Part shown: positions 52,236 through 60,864 of the stretch, one piece after another
How positions within the stretch are numbered: the stretch's first letter is position 1
Layout of the letters: each line of letters begins with the position of its first letter
NCBI GenBank assembly: GCA_963824215.1
Contig: CAWGOE010000004.1
Location: forward strand, 1,178,001 to 1,242,000
DNA: 64,000 bases
Direction: 5' to 3'
From: VRUE01 sp963824215
Lineage (GTDB): Bacteria; Actinomycetota; Thermoleophilia; Solirubrobacterales; 70-9
Translations under genes and position numbers: made by a program
The notes under the pieces: model-generated
The model's database searches: none
Told to the model about the DNA's origin: nothing
The model's input: the letters and a program-made list of their open reading frames with translations, nothing else

Positions 52236-53130
52236 ATGGCTCGATTTGCCAGAGCATTCGGGAATAAGGAAGACTCAGCCTCTCTGCGTCTTTCTTGGCT
52301 AGCGGGTCTTCTGGAGGGTGAGGGAACATTCCTACGCCCACCTCCCTCAATGCCCAATTGTCTGATCGTCGCGTGTCATGACCGACCGCGATGTCGTGGA
52401 GCGCGTCGCGCAGCAGTTCAGCACGGCAGTCATGGCAATCGACAAGGGCAGATACCGGACCGAGTTCGCCGCAACGCTCAAGGGCGAAGGTGCGGTGGCG
52501 TTCATGACCGACATCAGACCCTTGATGGGAATGAGGCGCCAGCAGGCGATCGACTCTGCCCTCAATCGGTATCGCCCCCCGGTTCGGAAACTCAGTTTTG
52601 AGATTGCCGAGGAGATCCGTCGACGAGCATCCGCGGGTGAGTCCGTGGCCTCGCTTGCCATCGAGTACGAAGTCGCGAGACAGACGATCTATCCGATCCT
52701 GAAAGGCGAGATTTATCGGGCTCCACCATCTCGGCCATGGAGAAATCCCGAGCCGGAATTGCCAAAGGTCAATACGCTGCCTTGGATGTCGCCGGCAGAG
52801 CTACATTGGCTTGCCGGCTGGCTCGAGGGAGAGGGCAGCTTCATGGCACCCCCTCCCTCAAATCCCCGCTGTCCTCGGATCTCGGCCCAGGCGAGAGACA
52901 AAGACGTGGTCTGTGAAGCCGCGCGGCTCATGCAAATAAAGCCGGGGTTCGAAAAATCGCGCAGACCCCACTGGTCCTCGATATGGCGTGTCCTCCTCCA
53001 AGGCCGCCGAGCCCTGACGCTGATGCACGCTCTCGCTCCCCTGCTTGGTGAAAGGAGAGGGACGCAAATTCAATGTGCAGTCACCGCTACTGTCGAAGCG
53101 ACTGAAACTCCGAGCAGCAGTATCGATTGA
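52236..53130 (+). pseudogene. LAGLIDADG homing-endonuclease-like gene split by a frameshift
   Basis: ATG 52236 reads to LSWLAGLLEGEGTFL (first LAGLIDADG motif) and PNCLIVAC; at about 52375 the frame must shift by one base to continue as MTDRDVVERVAQQF and on to 53130. The second part contains a helix-turn-helix (LAIEYEVARQTIYPILKG) and a second LAGLIDADG domain (HWLAGWLEGEGSFM ... PRISAQARDKDVV). The two halves align domain to domain, so this was one two-domain protein of about 298 residues. It ends 14 bases before the tmRNA 3' end. Confidence 0.7.
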
Positions 53131-53143
53131 AAATTTTGATTAA

Positions 53144-53503
53144 TGGAGGCGGCCGGAATCGAACCGGCGTGGCTGGCCGTAGCGCGAAGGTTTCTACAGG
53201 TTTAGCCGGCGCTTGATTCTCGTCTCCCGGGGTCCGCGCCGGCGGGCACTGCGGGAGACAAAGCCCTCTGAAATGTCCCCTGGCAAACGGGGCGATCCGC
53301 CTGGGTAAGCCCGCAATTTGAAGCCGGAACCCCCCTCCGCGGGCGGGAGAGGGCCGACTCTCACTCACTTAGATCTAACTAAGCAGCGAGGGCGAACTCA
53401 TGGTCCGCACGTATTGGTTGGTGCCGGTGTTTAACGAGGCCTCCGGCAACCTCGACCTGCAACCGTTCGCACGGATCGACCAGATCGAAGCCTGTCGCCC
53501 CCG
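53144..53503 (-). ncRNA. ssrA: Transfer-messenger RNA (tmRNA)
   Basis: About 360 nt. 5' GGGGGCGACAGGCTTCGA pairs with 3' CGCCTCC (acceptor, one G.U), and the T-arm GGTTCGATTCC precedes it; CCA is not encoded. The tag frame at 53408-53379 reads Ala-Asp-His-Glu-Phe-Ala-Leu-Ala-Ala then TAG, from resume codon GCG. It rescues stalled ribosomes with SmpB (56669), encoded 3.2 kb away on the same strand. Confidence 0.93.
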
Positions 53504-53545
53504 TGCTATGTGTCTTGATTGTACGGGGTGGGTACGGTTCCTCCG

Positions 53546-54922
53546 ATGAGCGAGCGTGAATTCGACGCGATTGTGATCGGCGCGGGGGCTCCGGGGGAGG
53601 TCTGCGCGGGTCGGCTCGCCGACGGCGGGCTCTCGGTCGCGATCGTCGAGAGCCACCTGGTGGGCGGCGAATGCTCCTACTACGCCTGCATGCCATCGAA
53701 GGCGCTGCTGCGGCCGGGCGAGCTGTTGGCCGAGGCACGTCGCGTGCCCGGCGTCAGCGCTGCGGTGAGCGGCGACCTCGACCCGCAAGCCGTGCTCGAC
53801 CGTCGCGATGAGGTGATCCACGATCTTGACGACTCCGGCCAGCTGCCTTGGCTGGAGGAACGCGGAATCGAGCTCTTCCGCGGCGAGGGACGCTTGGACG
53901 GAGAGCGGCGAGTGGTGGTCGACGACGAAACGCTGGTCGCGCGCAAGGCCGTCGTCGTGGCAACCGGCAGCAGCGCCGCGATGCCGCCGATCGAGGGGCT
54001 TGACTCGGTCCGAACTTGGAACAACCGCGACGCGACCACCTCGAAGCAGATACCGGAGAGCATGGTCGTCCTTGGTGGCGGCCCGGTTGGATCGGAGCTG
54101 GCGCAGGCCTGGTCGACGCTGGGGACCTCGGTCACCCTGATCGAGGGCGAGAGCAGGCTGCTGCCACGCGAGGAGGCGTTCGCCGGTGAGCAGGTCGCGA
54201 CTTCGCTGCGCGACTCCTACGGAATCGACGTCCGCACCGGCGTGCTCGCCGAGCGGGTTTCCGCAGCGGGCGCCGGGGTCGTCATCGAGCTGAACGACGG
54301 CACTCAGGTGGAGGCAGCCGAGCTGCTGGTCGCGGTAGGCCGTGCCCCGCGCACCAAGGGGATTGGGCTGGAGTCGGCTGGGGTCGAGCCCGGGGGGCGC
54401 GGCTTCCTCGAGACCGATGATCGGCTGCGGGTCGGAAACCGGGACTGGCTGTACGCCGTCGGCGACGTCAACGGCCGCGCCCTCTTCACCCACATGGGTA
54501 AGTACCAGGCCTGGGTCGCCGCCGAGAACCTGCTTGGCCGTGAGGTAGAGGCGATATCGGAAGGCATCGGCGCCCCCCGCGTCACCTTCACCGACCCCCA
54601 AGTCGCCGCCGTCGGCAAGACCCTCGCCCAGGCCGAGGAAGAGGGCATCGACGCCCGCGCAGTCGACGTCCCCACCGACGGCACCGCGGGCGCCAGCTTC
54701 TACGGCAAGGACACCGGCGGCACCTCGCGCCTCGTCATCGATAAGTCCAGCGAGACGATCGTAGGCGCCACCTTCACCGGCTTCGAGACGGCTGATTTCC
54801 TCCACGCGGCCACGGTCGCCATCGTCGGCGAAGTCCCTCTCAAGCAGCTACGCCACGCCGTGGCTGCTTACCCAACCCGCTCCGAGATCTGGCTCAAGCT
54901 GATTGAGGCCGCCGGCCTCTAG
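53546..54922 (+). CDS. Lpd/mercuric-reductase-like flavoprotein disulfide reductase
   Basis: A protein of 458 residues from ATG 53546. FAD motif AIVIGAGAPGEVCAG, redox-type cysteines C43 and C48 (GGECSYYACMP), NAD motif VVLGGGPVGSELAQAW, and FAD motif WLYAVGDVNG. The usual C-terminal His-Pro of the dyad is replaced (AAYPTRSEIW), so proton relay differs from true dihydrolipoamide dehydrogenase. Substrate unknown. Its upstream promoter abuts ssrA. Confidence 0.87.
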   Translation: MSEREFDAIVIGAGAPGEVCAGRLADGGLSVAIVESHLVGGECSYYACMPSKALLRPGELLAEARRVPGVSAAVSGDLDPQAVLDRRDEVIHDLDDSGQLPWLEERGIELFRGEGRLDGERRVVVDDETLVARKAVVVATGSSAAMPPIEGLDSVRTWNNRDATTSKQIPESMVVLGGGPVGSELAQAWSTLGTSVTLIEGESRLLPREEAFAGEQVATSLRDSYGIDVRTGVLAERVSAAGAGVVIELNDGTQVEAAELLVAVGRAPRTKGIGLESAGVEPGGRGFLETDDRLRVGNRDWLYAVGDVNGRALFTHMGKYQAWVAAENLLGREVEAISEGIGAPRVTFTDPQVAAVGKTLAQAEEEGIDARAVDVPTDGTAGASFYGKDTGGTSRLVIDKSSETIVGATFTGFETADFLHAATVAIVGEVPLKQLRHAVAAYPTRSEIWLKLIEAAGL

Positions 54923-55034
54923 AGCCCATCCGGTAGGGGCGGAACGTCTTGTACTTTTTCGTCGAGGCCTTCGGGCGATAGCCCACGAGGGCTTCACCGA
55001 AAAAGTTAAGTGGAGCCCCTGCCGGATGGGCTCT
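54921..55034. terminator. Nested palindrome between convergent genes (E6)
   Basis: Twenty-base arms AGAGCCCATCCGG... (54921-54940) and (55015-55034), with one U.G on the plus strand, enclose a second stem ACTTTTTCG/CGAAAAAGT and a third GGGC GATA GCCC. It spans exactly from the flavoprotein stop to the stop of the convergent gene. Probable bidirectional terminator; core unlike E1-E5. Confidence 0.65.
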
Positions 55035-56656
55035 TAAACGCGCGAACGCCTCTTCAGGTCTTCTGCAAACTCTCTAGGCAGCCCCGGAATCTCGTCCAGC
55101 TCGTCAATCGAGTTGAAGCGGCCAACACGCTCGCGGTGGGCGAGCAAGCGAGTCGCCTGGGTGACGGAGAGACCCTGGCTCCGTAGTTGCTCGAAGGTGA
55201 CGTTGTTGAGTTCGATCGTCTCACCGGCCTGTGCTGCAGGTGGAGACGGCTGTGGAGGTGAGGGTGGTCCTGGTTGCGGCTCGGGCTGCGGCGGGGCTGG
55301 TGGCGGACCCGGCTGAGGCTCGGGGGCTGGCGGGGGCGGTTGAGGTGCCGGCGGCTGGGGCGTGGGTACTGGTGGCGGCGGCGGGCTGGGTGGTTGCGGC
55401 GCCGGAGGTTGCGGGGCTGCCTGTGGGGGCAGCGGCTGGGGGTTCGGCGATGCCTCGCCTCTGCCCTGCACTGACCCGAGCACAGCCTGCTCCGCTTCGG
55501 CGGCACGGCGCTCGGCCTCGCGCGCCCGCTCCTCCGCCTGGGCGACGCTTTCCTCGATCTCGCGCAGACGCTGCTGGCGCTCGGCCTCCTCCGCTTTCAG
55601 CTTCGAGAGGCGCTCGGCCTCGGCAGCCCGTCGTTCGGCCGCTTTGGTCCTCTCCTCGATCTGGCGCAGGCGCTCCTGGGCCTCGGAGAGCGAGCGCTCC
55701 TGTGCTTCACGCTCCTGCTGCAGGCGCTGCTCGGCCGTCTGCAGGTCTGGCGCCTGCGTTGCCGAGGCTGATGGTGGCGGAACCGCCGCCATGCTCTGCG
55801 TCGTCTGCCCAGCCTGGACCTGTGCTTGGCGCACCTCGGCCTCGTGCTGAAGCCGCTCAGCCTCAGCGATCCGCCGATCGGCCTCGGCGCGAATTCGCTC
55901 CTCCTCGCGCTGAATTTCGGCCACCTTGTCCTGTACGCGCTGTTCAGCCGTCGCCGGGTCATAGCCACCTGGCGCGGGCGGCGCGGGTGGGACGCTCGCC
56001 TGCGGTGGTGACGCCTGCGTTGGCGGCGGCACTGCGAGAGGTGGAACTGCGGCAGCGGGCGCCGGCGGGACTGGTGGTGGCGGAACCGGCGGTGGCATCA
56101 CCATCGGCGGCGCTGGCTGAGTCTGCGCCGAAGCCGGCGGAAGCGGTTGGGGCTGCTGGCTCGTCGCGCTCTCCTGCTCGAACAGGGCCCGCTCTTGAGC
56201 GGCTCTCGCGGCCGCAAGGTCGCGCTCGGCCTTGGCTGCTTCCTTCTTCGCACGGCGGCCCGAGCCACCGGCCTTGGTCGGCTTGTGGCGTCGCTCGGCC
56301 CGCTTCTGAGCGCGCTCCTGGCGTCGCCGCTTTGCTTCCTCGGTCCGTTTTTTGCGGTGTTCGCTGCGGGCCGCTCGCTGCTGCGCGCGCGCCTGCTTGC
56401 GTTTCTCCTTGGCGTTGAGCGGTTTATCTCCGGGCGCAGGCGGGGGTGGTGGTGGCGCACCCGGGCTTGCGACGGGGGCGGCCTGAGACGCCGGGGCCGC
56501 CCTACCAGGAGCTGGGGGCGGCTTGCCGGCCCCAGCCTTTTTGCTCTGGTCTTTGCTGCGCCGCTGGACGACGCTGATCACCAGCAGCAGAAGAAGGATC
56601 GCCACGACGAGGCCGGCAACGAAATACTGGACGTTGTCGCTGATGAAATCAGCCAT
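55034..56656 (-). CDS. Membrane-anchored coiled-coil protein with C-terminal helix-hairpin-helix
   Basis: A protein of 540 residues. One N-terminal helix (VAGLVVAILLLLLVISVV), a basic Pro/Ala region, Lys/Arg/Glu-rich helices (residues 80-150), a Pro-rich middle, a coiled coil of EAERL/ERRAAEAE heptads (about 235-400), a Pro/Gln linker, and an HhH pair at the end (NNVTFEQLRSQGLSVTQATRLLAHRER, IPGLPREFAEDL) like ComEA. It could tether DNA to the membrane. The family is not recognised as a whole. Next to smpB. Confidence 0.7.
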   Translation of the reverse strand: MADFISDNVQYFVAGLVVAILLLLLVISVVQRRSKDQSKKAGAGKPPPAPGRAAPASQAAPVASPGAPPPPPPAPGDKPLNAKEKRKQARAQQRAARSEHRKKRTEEAKRRRQERAQKRAERRHKPTKAGGSGRRAKKEAAKAERDLAAARAAQERALFEQESATSQQPQPLPPASAQTQPAPPMVMPPPVPPPPVPPAPAAAVPPLAVPPPTQASPPQASVPPAPPAPGGYDPATAEQRVQDKVAEIQREEERIRAEADRRIAEAERLQHEAEVRQAQVQAGQTTQSMAAVPPPSASATQAPDLQTAEQRLQQEREAQERSLSEAQERLRQIEERTKAAERRAAEAERLSKLKAEEAERQQRLREIEESVAQAEERAREAERRAAEAEQAVLGSVQGRGEASPNPQPLPPQAAPQPPAPQPPSPPPPPVPTPQPPAPQPPPPAPEPQPGPPPAPPQPEPQPGPPSPPQPSPPAAQAGETIELNNVTFEQLRSQGLSVTQATRLLAHRERVGRFNSIDELDEIPGLPREFAEDLKRRSRV

Positions 56657-56668
56657 CGGGACCCGAAG

Positions 56669-57151
56669 CTACCTCATTCTGCCCTTGAATTCGCGCTCGA
56701 CCTCGCGCCGCACGTCACGATCCGCGATCTCGCGCCGCCGGTCGCGCCCCTCCTTGCCTCGCGCCAGCGCCAGCTCAACCTTTGCCCGCGCCCCTTTGAA
56801 GTAGATCCTGGTCGGAATCAGCGTCAAGCCTCGCTCTGCGGTCTTGCCCACGAGGCGCTCGATCTCGGCCCGGTGAAGCAGCAGCTTGCGCGGCCGCTCG
56901 GGCTCGTGGTTCTCGCGGCTGGCGGGCTCATATGGCGGGATGTGGAGATTGCGCAGCCACACCTCACCGTCGTTGATCACCGCGTAAGCATCGGTCATCT
57001 GCGCCTTGCCGTTGCGCAGGGACTTGACCTCGGAGCCGCGCAACACAACCCCCGCCTCGATCTTCTCGATCCACTCGAATTTGTGGCGGGCGCGGCGGTT
57101 GGTGGCGACGTCGCCGGACGCTGGTTCGCGTTTCTTGCCCTTCTTAGCCAT
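56669..57151 (-). CDS. smpB: SsrA-binding protein SmpB
   Basis: A protein of 160 residues. EKIEAGVVLRGSEVKSLRNG and LLLHRAEIERLVG are SmpB core motifs, with the basic C-terminal tail that enters the ribosomal A site. It overlaps the rnr stop by eight bases (ATGGCTAA). Partner of the tmRNA at 53144. Confidence 0.95.
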   Translation of the reverse strand: MAKKGKKREPASGDVATNRRARHKFEWIEKIEAGVVLRGSEVKSLRNGKAQMTDAYAVINDGEVWLRNLHIPPYEPASRENHEPERPRKLLLHRAEIERLVGKTAERGLTLIPTRIYFKGARAKVELALARGKEGRDRRREIADRDVRREVEREFKGRMR

Positions 57152-58758
57152 CGACTGGCTCCAGATCGGTGCGGCCGCGCACCGCTTCGACCCCGCTCAC
57201 CTGGACGGATACCGGATCACCGAGCCGCAGCTTTCGGTTCGACTCCTGGCCAACCAGGGCAGTCTCACTCTCGTTCAGCTCGAAACGCTCGACGCCACCG
57301 ATCCGGCGAGCCGGCAGGAAACCTTCGTAGACGTCGCCCAGCTCGCCGCCGAAGCCGACGAAGGCGCCAGCGCGGATCAGCCCCGACACCTCGCCTTCGA
57401 ACTCCGTTTCAGCGCCCCGCTCGCGCAGCTCACGCTCGAGCAGAAAGGCAGAGCAGATGTCATCCGCGCGGCGCTCGATCCGCATCGAGTCGCGCTCGCG
57501 CTCGCTGCAATGCGAGGCCGCCTCACGCACTTCCGCGGCACTCGGCGCCGGCTCTCCCTCCCCCAGCGCCGCCAAGAGAGCCCGGTGGACGATCAGATCG
57601 GGGTAGCGCCGGATCGGCGAGGTGAAGTGGCAGTAGGCATCGCTGCCTAGCCCGGCGTGGCCGCTGTTGCGCTCGCTGTATTGAGCCTGTTTGAGGGAAC
57701 GCAGCACGAGCGATGTATACGCGGCGCGGCCGTGCCCGCGTCGCGTCGCCTCACGGGCTACCAGCCGAATCGCCTCCGCCGCCAGCTGCGCAGCCTCGCG
57801 TTGCGACGGCGTCCCACGCAGCGGCGGCGTCGGGATCTCGAGCTCGTGAAGCTGCACGACCAGCTGCTCGATCCGTGGTGGATCGGGCGGGGCGTGGACC
57901 CGATAGATCGCCGGCACCCGCTTGCGCGCGAGCAGTTGGGCGACCTGCTCGTTGGCAAGGATCATCAACCGCTCGATCAGGGCGTGCGACTCGGTTTGGG
58001 CGACGCCCCGCGCGCCAACTACGTTGTTGCGCGAGTCGAAGCGGAACTCGGGCTCGAACGACTCCACATCGAGGCTGGTCGCGCCGCGTCGCTCACCGAG
58101 GGCAGCGGCAGCCTCACGCGCAACCGCCAGCGGCTCGGCGACCGCCTCCGGCGCTTCTGCCCGCCCCGAGAAGACGACATCGAGCTCGTCGTAATCGAGC
58201 CGTGCGTCGGAGCGGATGCGGCTGCGGTAGAAGGCGGCTGCGCCCGGCCGGCCGTCCCGATCGAGCTCGAATCTCAGCCGTCACAGCGAGACGCTCGACC
58301 CCGGGCGCCAGGCTGCACGCCTGCTCGCTCAGCGCATGCGGAAGCATCGGCTCGACCGCGCCGGGGACGTAGGTACTGTTGCCGCGGCGCCTCGCCTCGC
58401 GGTCGAGCGGCGAGCCAGGCGGAACATGAGCAGCGACGTCGGCAATGTGGACCCAGAGCCGCGTCCCCTCACCCTCCCGCTGCGCCGAGACCGCATCGTC
58501 GAAGTCACGCGCGGTCGCCGGATCGACGGTGAAGGTCGGCAGGCCGATCAGGTCGCGACGCGGCCCGCTGCGGGACTCGGCCACCGTGCTGGCCTCGGCG
58601 GCTTCGACCTCGAGCGAGGCGCGAAAACCGCGGCCGCCAAGCTCCTCGCGCAAGAACAGCTCGACCGCGTCGCGGGCCGTCTTCGGCGCCTCCTGCCGGC
58701 GCCCCCGACCCCGCCCGCGCTGCCGCTCGCGGTACTGACGCCAGTCACGACCGCTCAC
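57144..58758 (-). CDS. rnr: RNase R/RNase II-family exoribonuclease, with an internal frameshift
   Basis: GTG 58758 opens an RNB-domain protein: DLIGLPTFTVDPATARDFDDA holds the catalytic Asp residues; at about 58269 one extra base breaks the frame. The next frame continues as ELDRDGRPGAAAFYRSRIR and on to the S1 domain (GEVSGLIRAGAFVGFGG). Joined length is 537 residues, shorter than E. coli RNase R and lacking cold-shock domains. As read, only the two parts 58758-58114 and 58067-57144 are open. Degrades structured RNA and works with tmRNA. Overlaps smpB and ctpA. Confidence 0.85.
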
Positions 58759-59933
58759 GGCGTCGCCAGCACCCCGAGAGCCCGTTCGACCGCCTCGTCG
58801 CGGCTCGTGCCCGGCCTATCGCTTGCCGGCACGTCAGGCTGGATCCCCTTGCCGGCGAGGTTGGTCCCGTCGGGCGTGAAGTACTCGCCGACCGTCAACT
58901 TCAACGCGCCACCGTTGGAGAGGTCGACCTCCTGCTGGAAGACCCCCTTGCCAAAGGAGCGCTTGCCGACCACCTTCGCCCCAGCCTCGTCTGCCAGCGC
59001 AGCGGTGAGGATCTCCGCCGCTGAAGCAGTGTTGCGGTCGATCAGGACGACGATCGGCAGCGCCGGCAAGTTGTCCCCCTTTGCCTCGTAGACGGCATGC
59101 CCCTGGGTGCGTGAATCGGTCGAGACCACCGTCTCGCCCTCCGGCAAGAAGATGCTGGCAGTCAGCACCGCCTCCTCGAGCAGGCCGCCGCCGTTGCTGC
59201 GCAGATCCAGCACCAGTCCCTCGGCGCCTTCTCTCTGCAGCTTGCGAACAGCTTGCCGCAGGGCTCCGTGAGCGCCTTCACTAAAGGCAGCGAGGTAGAC
59301 ATAGCCGAGCTTCTCTCCATCCACCGTCTCCAATTTCTTGCTAACCACGGGTACCGAGATCTCGGCGCGGGTGATGCGAACCTGCCGCACCTCTCCTCCC
59401 TTGGGCTTCCGCACACCCACGGTCACCTCGGTCCCTTCTGGGCCCTTGATCAGGGCGGTGGCGGCGTCAGAGTCTAGGCCCGCGATCGAGCGGCCGTCGA
59501 CGGAGACGATCGTCTCGCCAACCTCGATCCCGGCCGCTTCAGCCGGGGAGCGTTTGAAAACCCGTTCGACCCGCAGCCCATCTTTGACGCCGGTGACACT
59601 GAGCCCGATCCCCGAGAAACGGCCCTCGATTTCTTCAGTGAAGCGGGTAAGCGTCTCGGCCGAGAAGTATTCGGAGAAGCGGTCGTCGTAGCGCTGCCGC
59701 AGGCCTCGGACCATCCCCTGGAGTGAGGAGTTAGTCAGCTCCGTCTGCGGGACCGAGCGGTAGTAGTTGTCCTCGATCAGTTCGCTGGCTTCCGCGGTCA
59801 GGCCCGCCGAGTCGTCGACGAAGATGTCGCGCAGCGGCGGCGGCATCTTCGCCGGATGGCCACCGAGCCAGAGCCCAGCGGCAAGCACCACGAGTAGCCC
59901 GGCGAGCAGGCCGAGCGTCCGCGCAACCCTCAC
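58755..59933 (-). CDS. ctpA: S41 carboxyl-terminal processing protease
   Basis: A protein of 392 residues. N-terminal anchor (TLGLLAGLLVVLAAGLWLGG), PDZ domain (about 105-190), and the Ser-Lys protease domain with S304 (RNTASAAEI) and K329 (RSFGKGVFQ). Periplasmic-side protein quality control or processing. Lies between ftsX and rnr; overlaps rnr by four bases. Confidence 0.93.
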   Translation of the reverse strand: MRVARTLGLLAGLLVVLAAGLWLGGHPAKMPPPLRDIFVDDSAGLTAEASELIEDNYYRSVPQTELTNSSLQGMVRGLRQRYDDRFSEYFSAETLTRFTEEIEGRFSGIGLSVTGVKDGLRVERVFKRSPAEAAGIEVGETIVSVDGRSIAGLDSDAATALIKGPEGTEVTVGVRKPKGGEVRQVRITRAEISVPVVSKKLETVDGEKLGYVYLAAFSEGAHGALRQAVRKLQREGAEGLVLDLRSNGGGLLEEAVLTASIFLPEGETVVSTDSRTQGHAVYEAKGDNLPALPIVVLIDRNTASAAEILTAALADEAGAKVVGKRSFGKGVFQQEVDLSNGGALKLTVGEYFTPDGTNLAGKGIQPDVPASDRPGTSRDEAVERALGVLATP

Positions 59934-59946
59934 GCGGCCCTCCGCA

Positions 59947-60864
59947 CTAAACCTTGAGGAAGCGGCGCAGGGTGACCCCGGAGCCGATCGCCGAGACCAG
60001 CACCGCGGCAGCGAAGAGGATCGCGACCAGCGCCGGGAAGGAGAGCGTGGTGCTGTTCTGCGCAGCGAGGAAGCCGATGCTGTCGCTCAGCGGATCGACG
60101 ATCGTCAGCTTGCCCAGCCACAGGATCAGTATGGCCACCAGGCCCCCGAAGAAGCCGACGACGACCCCCTCGATCATGAACGGCCAGCGGATGAACCAGC
60201 GGGTGGCGCCGACCAGGCGCATCACCTCGACCTCGCGGCGGCGGGTGTAGATCGAGAGCCGGATCGTGTTGCCGACCAGCATCAGCGAAGCGGCGATCAG
60301 CAGTGCCGTGATCACCGTCAGGACGATCTTTAGCGCGCTCGTGACCTGCTCGATCTTCCGCGCATCTTCCTGGCGGTCGAAGATTTTCTGGACGATCGGC
60401 GAGATCGGCCGCGGGGTCCCGTCGGGGCCCGGCGGCATTACCGCCGTCCGCACTGCGTCTAGATTGGCCGCATCGTCCGCCTTGACGGCGAAGTTCGCCG
60501 GCAGCGGGTTGTCGCTGAGCTGGGCAGTCAGTTCCTCGCTCTTCTCCTTGCCCAGGTCCGCCTTCAGCTCGTTCAGCGCCTCGGCCTTGGTGATCAGCTC
60601 GACCGACTCGACGTGTGGGATCGCCAGCAGCTGATCTTCCAGCCGGTCAGTTTCGGCTTTGGTCGCGTCGTCATACAGGGCCACCCGGAACTCAAGGCTG
60701 TCGCGCACCTCGTCGCTCTTGGCCTGCGTCGTCTGGAAGATCGGGATCAGGACACCGAGCAGGATCACGGTGACGACCGTGGTCACGATCGCAGCCATGC
60801 TCGGCGCGCCGTTGCGGCGCAGCGCGCGGAAAGCCTCCTGGGTGAAGAAGAGAAGTCGCGACAT
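59947..60864 (-). CDS. ftsX: Cell division protein FtsX
   Basis: A protein of 305 residues. Four helices: one N-terminal (AAIVTTVVTVILLGVLI), then a large external loop (about 45-170), then three C-terminal with RRREVEVMRLVGATRWFIR, the coupling loop to FtsE. Controls septal peptidoglycan hydrolases. ATG follows the ftsE stop directly (TAGATG). Confidence 0.95.
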   Translation of the reverse strand: MSRLLFFTQEAFRALRRNGAPSMAAIVTTVVTVILLGVLIPIFQTTQAKSDEVRDSLEFRVALYDDATKAETDRLEDQLLAIPHVESVELITKAEALNELKADLGKEKSEELTAQLSDNPLPANFAVKADDAANLDAVRTAVMPPGPDGTPRPISPIVQKIFDRQEDARKIEQVTSALKIVLTVITALLIAASLMLVGNTIRLSIYTRRREVEVMRLVGATRWFIRWPFMIEGVVVGFFGGLVAILILWLGKLTIVDPLSDSIGFLAAQNSTTLSFPALVAILFAAAVLVSAIGSGVTLRRFLKV

